NCBI GenBank assembly: GCA_030841085.1
Contig: JAVEDP010000022.1
Span: 186,001-250,000, forward strand
Length of the DNA: 64,000 bases
Direction of reading: 5' to 3'
From: Pyrinomonadaceae bacterium
GTDB lineage: Bacteria > Acidobacteriota > Blastocatellia > Pyrinomonadales > Pyrinomonadaceae
Position 1 is the first letter of the stretch, and the number at the start of each line of letters is the position of its first letter. Shown in pieces: positions 23,830-30,192 of the stretch. Under the pieces are notes generated by a model. That model was given only the letters and a program-made list of their open reading frames with translations. It had not been told where the DNA came from and ran no database searches. Both the position numbers and the translations under genes were made by a program.

Positions 23830-26088
23830 TTACAGTGTAATACCGTGTAAGACGTTCGTCAAATTTTCCATAATCGCTTCCGGCATCAGCGGCACGTGAT
23901 CAAAGCTAACACCCGTCGCGTTCTCAATCGCATTTAGAATTGCCGGCGCTGGTCCATCCATCGGCAACTCGCCAATTCCCTTGGCGCCGCCTGGTCCATA
24001 CGCATATGGATTCTCTTCAAAGTAAACGCGAATCGGTGGAATGTCCGCCGGCGTAGGCATGATGTAGTTCGTCATCTGGTTGTTGGCCATGCGTCCGTTT
24101 TGCCAGACCACGTTTTCAAAAAGTGTGAAACCAATACCCTGCGCGACGCCGCCTTCAATTTGTCCGGTTGCCAGCACCGGATTAATCACGCGGCCAACTT
24201 CCTGGAGCGCGACAAAGTCTTCAACTTGAGCTTCGTACGTCAACGAATCCACTGAAACTTCCGCCACGTAAACTGCCCACGCGTAAGCGCCATACGCATC
24301 GCCCTGGTACTTCTCATCGTTCCAGTGAATGTTCGGAGGCGCCTGGTAGGTGCTGAACGTTTTCAAAGGCCCAAACTTTTCAATGTGAGTACGGCAGGCC
24401 TCTTGAAATTCGCTTTGGCTGTAGTCTTCTCTCAGCAAGCCGCTTCCGACCAGCGTCTGTTTCAAAGCGAGCACCGCCGATTCCACCAGCTTGCCGACAA
24501 CCATGCAGGTGCGCGACGCGACCGTTGGTCCACTGTTCGGCACATTCGCGGTGTCGGGTTGCGCGACCTCGATCAAATCGCTGTCAACGCCCAAAGCTTC
24601 CGAGGCGATTTGGGCGAAGATCGTATTGGTTCCCTGTCCAATCTCTGTGCTGGCCGCAAGAATTTTCACGCGTCCTTCGCTCGTTGCTTCCGCGCCCACG
24701 ACGGATGCGAGATAAACTTCGCCGGATCCGGTAAAGCCGGCGCCGTGCATGAACGTTGCGAAGCCAATGCCTTTCTTAACGCGCGATTGCTCATTCTCTT
24801 TCGCGAACCGCTGGCGCTTTTCATGATAGCCGGTCAATTCAAACGCGCGGTCGAGCAATCCAGCCATATCAACTTTCTCGCGAATGATTTGACTGGTCGC
24901 GGTCGTCTCGCCCTGTTGAATGAAATTGCGGCGGCGAAACTCGTCCGGAGTTAGCCCAACTGCTTTCGCAACCTTATCCAGATGGCGCTCGAGCGCGAAG
25001 ATACCTTGCGGCGCTCCAAATCCTCGGAACGCACCGTGCGGGGGAATGTTCGTAGCCACGGCGCTTGAGCGAATGCGCACGTTGGGAGAAAAGTAAGGAC
25101 CGGCAGCGTGAATCGTACCGCGCGAAAGGACCACCGGCGAGAGCGTGCAGTAAGCGCCACCATCGATGACGAATTCAATGTCCATGGCGACTAACTTGCC
25201 GTCTTTTGTGACCGCAGTTTTGTGTCGCGTGCGGGACGGATGCCGCTTCGTGGTGGCGACCATGTCTTCCGCGCGATCGTAAATAATTTTGACTGGCTTA
25301 CCGCATTTCAATGACAACAGCGCGGCGTGGCCCGCGATAATCGACGGGTATTCTTCCTTGCCACCAAACCCGCCGCCGGTTTCAGTTTGAATCACGCGAA
25401 CTTTGTCTTCCGGCAACGCAAACAGTTTGATGAGCGCTTTATGAACGTAGTAAGGACATTGCATCGAGCCCCAGACAGTGACGCCATCGTGTTCGTTCGC
25501 GATTGCGATGACGCCGTTGTTCTCAATGTAGAGCTGTTCCTGCGCGCCGGTGAAATACTCGCCTTCGACAATTAGGTCCGCGTTGGTCCATGCTTCATCG
25601 ACGTTGCCTTTGTCCACCAAAAACGTTTTGAAGACGTTGTCTTCGCCCCAAATAATCTCTTTCTTGTCGACCGAATCTTCGAGCGTGAGGATTGCCGGCA
25701 GCTCTTCGTATTCAATGCGCACATTGCGGCGCGCCTCTTCGAGCAGATATTTATTTGGATGGGCCAGGAGAACTATCGCCTCTTCAGCATGATTGACAAC
25801 TTCGTCGGCGAGGTACGGCTGATCGTTGAGAATCAGCGCAACATAGTTTTCGCCGCCGATGTCGCGAATATCTTTCGCGGTGACGATCGTGAACTCGTCC
25901 CAGGGAGTATCGCCTGCAAATGAAATGTTGGTGATGCGCCCACGCGGCACAGAGCTGCGCACCGTCACGCCGTAGATCATTTCCGCAAAGGAAATGTCGT
26001 CAACATACAGCGCCTGGCCCGTGACCTTTTTGCGGCCTTCCTTGCGGGGAACAGATTTGCCGATGGGGTGATTAGGACTTGCGCTCAT
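23830..26088 (-). CDS. xdhA: Xanthine dehydrogenase molybdopterin-binding subunit
   Basis: This 752-residue subunit is the catalytic part that oxidises hypoxanthine and xanthine to urate with a molybdopterin cofactor. Visible motifs are GKSVPRKEGRKKVTGQALYV at the start, TGGGFGGKEEYP near residue 240 (cofactor loop), GAFRGFGAPQG near residue 350, ASTEIGQGTNT near residue 480, and the catalytic glutamate in GAKGIGELPMDGPAPAI near residue 710. The length is normal. The gene starts 15 bases after hicA and is followed after three bases by vapB. Confidence 0.94.
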   Translation of the reverse strand: MSASPNHPIGKSVPRKEGRKKVTGQALYVDDISFAEMIYGVTVRSSVPRGRITNISFAGDTPWDEFTIVTAKDIRDIGGENYVALILNDQPYLADEVVNHAEEAIVLLAHPNKYLLEEARRNVRIEYEELPAILTLEDSVDKKEIIWGEDNVFKTFLVDKGNVDEAWTNADLIVEGEYFTGAQEQLYIENNGVIAIANEHDGVTVWGSMQCPYYVHKALIKLFALPEDKVRVIQTETGGGFGGKEEYPSIIAGHAALLSLKCGKPVKIIYDRAEDMVATTKRHPSRTRHKTAVTKDGKLVAMDIEFVIDGGAYCTLSPVVLSRGTIHAAGPYFSPNVRIRSSAVATNIPPHGAFRGFGAPQGIFALERHLDKVAKAVGLTPDEFRRRNFIQQGETTATSQIIREKVDMAGLLDRAFELTGYHEKRQRFAKENEQSRVKKGIGFATFMHGAGFTGSGEVYLASVVGAEATSEGRVKILAASTEIGQGTNTIFAQIASEALGVDSDLIEVAQPDTANVPNSGPTVASRTCMVVGKLVESAVLALKQTLVGSGLLREDYSQSEFQEACRTHIEKFGPLKTFSTYQAPPNIHWNDEKYQGDAYGAYAWAVYVAEVSVDSLTYEAQVEDFVALQEVGRVINPVLATGQIEGGVAQGIGFTLFENVVWQNGRMANNQMTNYIMPTPADIPPIRVYFEENPYAYGPGGAKGIGELPMDGPAPAILNAIENATGVSFDHVPLMPEAIMENLTNVLHGITL

Positions 26089-26103
26089 TAAATGATTATG
26101 AAA

Positions 26104-26289
26104 TCAAAGTTCCGGAACCGAGAGATTGCGACAGATCTTTTTGGCCAGTTGGTTTGATACTTCTGTATGGCGTGGCACTGCTTCGACCGCTCCAGTCTTA
26201 GGATTGATCCACAGCGAATGCTCGCGACCTTCCCGCTTTAGATAGCAGCCGTATTTGCGCAAGTGACGCAGCAAAGAACTGCGTTTCAT
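26104..26289 (-). CDS. hicA: HicA-type mRNA interferase toxin
   Basis: This 61-residue protein is a small double-stranded-RNA-binding-like toxin that cleaves mRNA. It reads KRSSLLRHLRKYGCYLKREG, then the catalytic histidine in REHSLWINP, and the usual VPRHTEVSNQLAKKICR end. It overlaps hicB by four bases and ends 15 bases upstream of xdhA. The order hicB then hicA is the less common arrangement of the pair. Confidence 0.92.
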   Translation of the reverse strand: MKRSSLLRHLRKYGCYLKREGREHSLWINPKTGAVEAVPRHTEVSNQLAKKICRNLSVPEL

Positions 26290-26501
26290 TGGACGACTAC
26301 CAAGTCCTTAATGGCATCAGGCGGTGCTCCGCGCAAGCCATCTTCACGTCTGTCTTCTAGAATTAAAGCAATCGCGGCGGATAAATTGGCCCGACATTCT
26401 TCAACCGTGTGGCCCTGTCCGTTTGCACCGGGAATTTCCGGACAATAACCAATGAACCATTCCCCGTCTTCCTCAATCACTGATGTGAATTCGTTGCGCA
26501 T
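26286..26501 (-). CDS. hicB: HicB-type antitoxin
   Basis: This 71-residue protein has the partial RNase H-like HicB fold: FTSVIEEDGEWFIGYCPEIP, then GANGQGHTVEECRANLSAAI and a short C-terminus without an evident DNA-binding domain. A perfect AAGGAGGT lies six bases before the ATG, the strongest ribosome site in this area. That fits a need for more antitoxin than toxin. It overlaps hicA by four bases. Confidence 0.93.
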   Translation of the reverse strand: MRNEFTSVIEEDGEWFIGYCPEIPGANGQGHTVEECRANLSAAIALILEDRREDGLRGAPPDAIKDLVVVQ

Positions 26502-26566
26502 AAAGGACCTCCTTCTAGATAACGAGCAATAAACAATGCCGTCGCGATCGCTTAATAACTACCGGA

Positions 26567-27934
26567 TTAATCTCTCCCTCCTCTGGCTCGATTGCAATAG
26601 CGATGCGCCAGTCTGGCGTTTTCGGGAATAGTCTTGCCGCCCCGCCAATAGTGGGTAACGTGGTCGACCTCGGCATCGTCCAGTTCCCGAATTTTTTGGC
26701 TGCAGATTTGGCAGGTTGGATCGTCATCGTACAATTCTTGTTTCAGGGCCAAAGAGAAATTGCGCGGCTCCTTATCGGACACCGAGTCCTGCAAACGCTT
26801 GCGCCAAGTTTCAGCTCGATAATGTATGCGATCTGGCTTGTCTGTGGTGCTACTGATATATTCGGTGAAAACCTCATCACCCGTTACAACATCCAGAAAT
26901 TCTTCCAAAACAGCGTCAGCAATAGGAATGATCTGGCTTTTGTCAAAAAACCCGAACGTGTAAAGCAATGTGTCCCAGAGAGCAACGTTGAGTTTTCTAG
27001 CCTCCCATTTTCCGTTGGGATTACCCTCCTGACCTTTATTAAAACGTCGAAATGCGCTTGCCCCAAAGACGGAATAAGCCATCTCTATAGATTTCTCAAA
27101 TAATTTCCGCATGTCGGCAAGTTCTTTGTCGCTGGGATTCCGGTGCTCCTCCATTTCACGATTTAAGAAAAGCTTCATTGGCGCTTTATATTTCAGATGC
27201 GTGTTGCGCCACATAGCGAAGAATCGCAGGATGAGTTGCCTATCCGCCATACGGTTATGCGGATGAGTTGCGCCTAATATCTTGAGCAGATGTGAATTCC
27301 AAGACAGCTCCCGGAGTAATTCATTGTACTTGCCGCGGTACATGCTGTTCCGAAGCTCTTGATCGTTGAGTTTTACCGCACCCAGGTTCAACCTTTCAAA
27401 GACTTCGAATTTCACGTCCTTATCGGAGTCGTGGTCAATAATGATTAGCCTAACAATCGCGCTCGAAATTGCTTCTTGTAAATCAGTCGTTAGCTCCTTG
27501 AAGAGCTTTCCGTTTAGTTCAGTTAGGACTTGCAGACCTGAGAGGCTGAAGTCTTTTCCATCAGGGAACTTACCGGCGATGTACGCATGAATACTTGTAA
27601 TGCGCTGTTGCCCATCGACCACCGAATAGGTCTTGTTAGCCTCCTCGGCAACGTAGACCACAGGAATAGGAATATCCAACAGGAGCGATTCGATAAGACG
27701 GCTTGCCTTGACGTGATTCCACACATAATAACGTTGGAACTCTGGCTGAGGGTTGATTTTACCTCGGGACACCCAATTGAAAATTGTATCTACGGGCAAA
27801 TCGCTTTTTTCGGTTCTCACGCGCCTACGATCAGGCGGTATCTCAAGTGAGCTTTCATCCTCGTCTTGTTCAATGAGGACTTCCGGTATGTCTGGAACGG
27901 TTTCTGCTGCCATTTGAAGCTCCGGTGTGGTCAT
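26567..27934 (-). CDS. DUF262 protein with C-terminal HNH endonuclease
   Basis: This 455-residue protein has an N-terminal DUF262 (ParB/Srx-like) domain with the hallmarks INPQPEFQRYYVWN and YSVVDGQQRITS near residues 60-105, a helical middle, and a C-terminal HNH nuclease: CQICSQKIRELDDAEVDH near residue 417, then RLAHRYCNRARGG. DUF262 uses nucleotide binding to control nuclease action in GmrSD-type anti-phage enzymes. GmrS/GmrD proper has DUF262 plus DUF1524, so this is a relative, not the same enzyme. It lies upstream of hicBA and downstream of the DUF2283 pair. A defence role is likely but inferred. Confidence 0.88.
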   Translation of the reverse strand: MTTPELQMAAETVPDIPEVLIEQDEDESSLEIPPDRRRVRTEKSDLPVDTIFNWVSRGKINPQPEFQRYYVWNHVKASRLIESLLLDIPIPVVYVAEEANKTYSVVDGQQRITSIHAYIAGKFPDGKDFSLSGLQVLTELNGKLFKELTTDLQEAISSAIVRLIIIDHDSDKDVKFEVFERLNLGAVKLNDQELRNSMYRGKYNELLRELSWNSHLLKILGATHPHNRMADRQLILRFFAMWRNTHLKYKAPMKLFLNREMEEHRNPSDKELADMRKLFEKSIEMAYSVFGASAFRRFNKGQEGNPNGKWEARKLNVALWDTLLYTFGFFDKSQIIPIADAVLEEFLDVVTGDEVFTEYISSTTDKPDRIHYRAETWRKRLQDSVSDKEPRNFSLALKQELYDDDPTCQICSQKIRELDDAEVDHVTHYWRGGKTIPENARLAHRYCNRARGGRD

Positions 27935-28235
27935 TCTAACCTCTGATTTCGCGGGTCATTTTGGGGTTCTTCATTGTACAGCGTACTCCACGCGCAACGC
28001 ATGCGGTGATTCACGTAATGTCTCACTTTGTTGCTGGGAACGGATGCTTATGAAAACTTGCATGGTTCCAGCGCAGTCCGATTGAAACAGCCTTCAGCGC
28101 ATACCTTACCGAGTGAATTTCTCTGCGCTGCCGACACACGATTACGTAAAGCCGAACCTGCGAGATAGGCTCCAAAGAATTCCTGCGTGTTTATGAACGT
28201 GAGCGGTAAGAATCAACTAGAGTAAGGTAGGCAGT
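27935..28235. other. Gap holding a decayed coding remnant
   Basis: No intact gene lies here. The stretch 28050-28176 resembles 29840-29985 in sequence and in minus-strand translation (separate entry). The rest, including the promoter of the DUF262 gene just right of 27934, has no clear feature. Confidence 0.5.
28050..28176 (-). pseudogene. Remnant of an unknown membrane protein, copy 1
   Basis: On the minus strand this stretch reads LYVIVCRQRREIHSVRYAL then KAVSIGLRWNHASF, which aligns with copy 2 at 29838-30023 (LYLMVGRRKEIHPAMYAL, AFVSIGLLLLEHAKF) with one inserted residue. The DNA also aligns (GAAAACTTG, CATG, TCCAGC and CGAT blocks in the same order). It has no start codon. It is most simply a decaying 3' end of a gene, although a non-coding repeat is also possible. 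Confidence 0.5.
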
Positions 28236-28517
28236 TCAGGACGGGTTGGCGTATTTCAACTGACCGGAAATATCCAGGATCTCGATGCCAACGAGCGTGT
28301 CATTCTCGTAGTCATATATTACCGAGTCATCCAGCTTTGTTTTGCTATGGGTCGGATTGGCGTTCTTCTTGAGAGAGATATAAAGCGTGTCGACATCGTC
28401 CTGGTAATCAAGCTCCAGCGGAGCATCCGGCAACTCGACCCGCTTCGCGGCTAACGCCAGCAACTCTTCAGTGCTTGGCGGTTGGGTTACAGGCTGTTTC
28501 AATTGTCTCTGCGCCAT
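28236..28517 (-). CDS. DUF2283 domain protein (putative antitoxin)
   Basis: This 93-residue protein has a DUF2283 core: LELDYQDDVDTLYISLKKNA, DDSVIYDYENDTLVGIEILD and a short tail, preceded by a helix (PPSTEELLALAAKRVELP). Small DUF2283 proteins often accompany small nuclease-like proteins. Its start overlaps the end of the upstream gene by 19 bases, so the two form a unit. The antitoxin role is an inference from this arrangement. Confidence 0.75.
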   Translation of the reverse strand: MAQRQLKQPVTQPPSTEELLALAAKRVELPDAPLELDYQDDVDTLYISLKKNANPTHSKTKLDDSVIYDYENDTLVGIEILDISGQLKYANPS

Positions 28518-28807
28518 ATTATCTTAGACCTATGTAACTCTGGTTCAATGCGCGCCGTTATGATGAAACCATCCGTTTGGCTAAGCTCCCGATAGACGAC
28601 ATTCAAATAGGAACGCCCTCCCAAGTGCGTTACCGCGATTAGCCTACCTTTATGGCCACGTAAAATATACTCCGGGTCCTCAATGGCATCAAGAATGGTT
28701 TCAATGAAGGAAGCCATGTTTGGCTTGCGGTCAAGAATATGTTCCCACCTCTCATCAGTAAGGCGAATCGGTACTCCATTGAGCGAGTCGGCGATGCCCA
28801 GAATCAT
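28499..28807 (-). CDS. PBECR-like small protein (putative toxin partner of DUF2283)
   Basis: This 102-residue protein reads GVPIRLTDERWEHILDRKPN, then ILDAIEDPEYILRGHKGRLI, SYLNVVYREL and DGFIITARIEPEL. The pattern of an initial helix with WEHI, a YIL-GHKG strand and a DGFIITA strand resembles phage-Barnase-EndoU-ColicinE5/D-RelE-like (PBECR) nucleases, which are known in toxin contexts. It overlaps the DUF2283 gene. I am fairly sure of the resemblance but not of activity. Confidence 0.65.
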   Translation of the reverse strand: MILGIADSLNGVPIRLTDERWEHILDRKPNMASFIETILDAIEDPEYILRGHKGRLIAVTHLGGRSYLNVVYRELSQTDGFIITARIEPELHRSKIIWRRDN

Positions 28808-29322
28808 AAGTCAAATGAGCAAGGGAGTGATCAACGCTTACGTTTGCAACCAAACTGTCTGCTTCGGAAACATCTCTGCCACATTCGGTTCAAAGCGAAT
28901 CGTCCCAGAGAACTTTCGCGGCAAGTACGGCATTCTGACTTGCAAAGCTCGCAAATCGCAGTCCGACCGAAGATGATCCTCCATGTCCGGTTTGATTCTG
29001 TTCAGCGGCTTAAAGGGTAGAGACGTATCTTAGCACCGTTCTAACCAGCTCGGAATAGGCTTTAGGTTAGCTGCGGGGTCATTCCGGCAATAACGATACC
29101 AAATTTGAAGGGGCACGCCGTGCCTTGTCCCTAGTTTGACCTAGACGATGCGGACAGTTCCGCTAACGTTTGACCGCAGGTGTTGTCGGTCGTCGTGAAC
29201 TGCAGCCTTGGCCGCTTGCAGAAGCTCCACTATTTTTACTTACCTGTGTATGATGCCTGCGCTCTTCCATCCCCTACGAAAGGTTCAGCGCCACAGGGTT
29301 AGCTGAATATCAGGAGCTTTAC
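28808..29322. other. Intergenic stretch between divergent genes
   Basis: No gene could be supported in these 515 bases. Bases near 29108-29130 carry GGGGCACGCCGTGCC followed by TTGTCCC, a short palindrome that looks like a single arm of another repeat family. A good ribosome site (AGGAG) precedes the lipoprotein gene at 29323. Promoters for the divergent genes must be here but I cannot place them. Confidence 0.4.
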
Positions 29323-29715
29323 ATGTTAATCAAGATTTCATTATGCGTAATTTGCACCATCGTCCTAATCGGATGTGCCAAGACCGGACCGGCGAACAAT
29401 TCAAGTTCAACGACCGGCAACTCAAATAAGGCTGCAACCGCGGCCGCCAGCCCAGCCACAGCAACCGCCGCTACGGCCGGAGAAAAAATCGGAGTTCCGG
29501 AATGCGATGAGTTTATCGCTGCTTACGACGCTTGTGTTTCCAGCAAAGTCCCCGAGACAGCTCGCGCGCAATACAAAACTGCTATCGCGCAATGGCGTAG
29601 CTCCTGGAGCAAACTCGCCGCGAATCCAAACACCAAGGCAACCTTAGCGGCGGCTTGCAAGCAATCAGCCGAGTCTGCGCGCGCCTCGATGAAGTCGTAC
29701 GGCTGCACATTCTAA
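29323..29715 (+). CDS. Small lipoprotein of unknown function
   Basis: This 130-residue protein has a lipoprotein signal (LIKISLCVICTIVLIGCAK, lipobox LIGC at residues 15-18), followed by a low-complexity Asn/Ser/Thr/Ala linker and a folded domain of about 75 residues. The domain reads IGVPECDEFIAAYDACV, QWRSSWSKLAANP, LAAACKQSAESARAS and ends KSYGCTF. The four cysteines in the domain (ECDE, DACV, AACK, YGC) suggest two disulfides in a helical fold. AGGAG precedes the ATG by seven bases. A strong hairpin terminator follows at 29771. The function is unknown. Confidence 0.8.
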   Translation: MLIKISLCVICTIVLIGCAKTGPANNSSSTTGNSNKAATAAASPATATAATAGEKIGVPECDEFIAAYDACVSSKVPETARAQYKTAIAQWRSSWSKLAANPNTKATLAAACKQSAESARASMKSYGCTF

Positions 29716-29770
29716 GATTTTGAAGTTCTTTTGGAGAGAAACAAAGTCGAGAGAATAACTCAAGTCAAAG

Positions 29771-29812
29771 AGTCTCTCAGGTTGGGAAGCAACCTGAGAG
29801 ACTTTCAATTTT
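29771..29812 (+). terminator. Rho-independent terminator after the lipoprotein gene
   Basis: AGTCTCTCAGGTTG (29771-29784) pairs perfectly with CAACCTGAGAGACT (29790-29803) around the loop GGAAG, giving a 14-base-pair stem. It is followed by TTCAATTTT. It lies 56 bases after the lipoprotein stop. Confidence 0.88.
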
Positions 29813-29837
29813 GGGTGATAAGCGACCGGACCCTTCT

Positions 29838-30023
29838 TCACGAAAACTTGGCATGCTCCAGCAGTAATAATCCGATCGAAACAAACGCCAACGCGTACAT
29901 CGCTGGATGAATTTCTTTACGACGGCCGACCATCAGGTACAAGCTCACGTGCGAGTGCGGCCCGCAACTCTCTAACGCCGGAACGGAATTTATTGTTAAA
30001 ATCCACCACGATTTCCGGCAGTG
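29838..30023 (-). pseudogene. Remnant of an unknown membrane protein, copy 2
   Basis: The minus strand is open from after a TGA (30024-30026) to a TGA at 29838-29840. It reads ...SWWILTINSVPALES, then HVSLYLMVGRRKEIHPAMYA and LAFVSIGLLLLEHAKFS. There is no ATG at the front, only a GTG before SLYLM. A hydrophobic helix precedes the end, as in a membrane-protein C-terminus. It resembles the stretch at 28050-28176. I treat it as a remnant, though a 36-residue peptide from the GTG is possible. Confidence 0.5.
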
Positions 30024-30058
30024 TCAGGACGCGCGATCAGGCGCCATGCCAGCAGTTC

Positions 30059-30113
30059 AGAGTACAAGCTTTAGCTTGAGTCTTTGGAATCAGCAGCCTA
30101 AAGGCTGGACTGT
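30059..30113. repeat. Short palindrome pair (CAAGCTTTAGCTTG type)
   Basis: ACAAGCTTTAGCTTGAG (30064-30080) and CAGCCTAAAGGCTGG (30094-30108) are two small palindromes with a TTTAG/CTAAAG core, like the ACAGACTTTAGTCTGTG family. Only one such pair is in the window. Confidence 0.5.
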
Positions 30114-30192
30114 AAACTGCTTGAATCTTTTCGTCGATTCGTCGATTTGAAGGCGCGCTCTTCAGCAGTTGAACTCCTTATCCTGATCGAAA

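Larger units (their letters stand above)
29716..30192. other. Gap before the kinase gene
   Basis: This 477-base gap holds the terminator at 29771, the coding remnant at 29838-30023 and a small palindrome pair at 30059-30113. No intact gene is visible. The kinase promoter must be near the right end. Confidence 0.5.

Noticed and set aside
24325-24954. 209-codon plus-strand frame opposite xdhA
   Set aside because: The opposite strand encodes well-conserved molybdenum-subunit motifs throughout. The plus frame has no recognisable pattern.
26567-27934. Assignment of the DUF262 protein as a full GmrSD type IV restriction enzyme
   Set aside because: The C-terminal domain is HNH with CxxC zinc ligands, not DUF1524, so only the DUF262 half is comparable.
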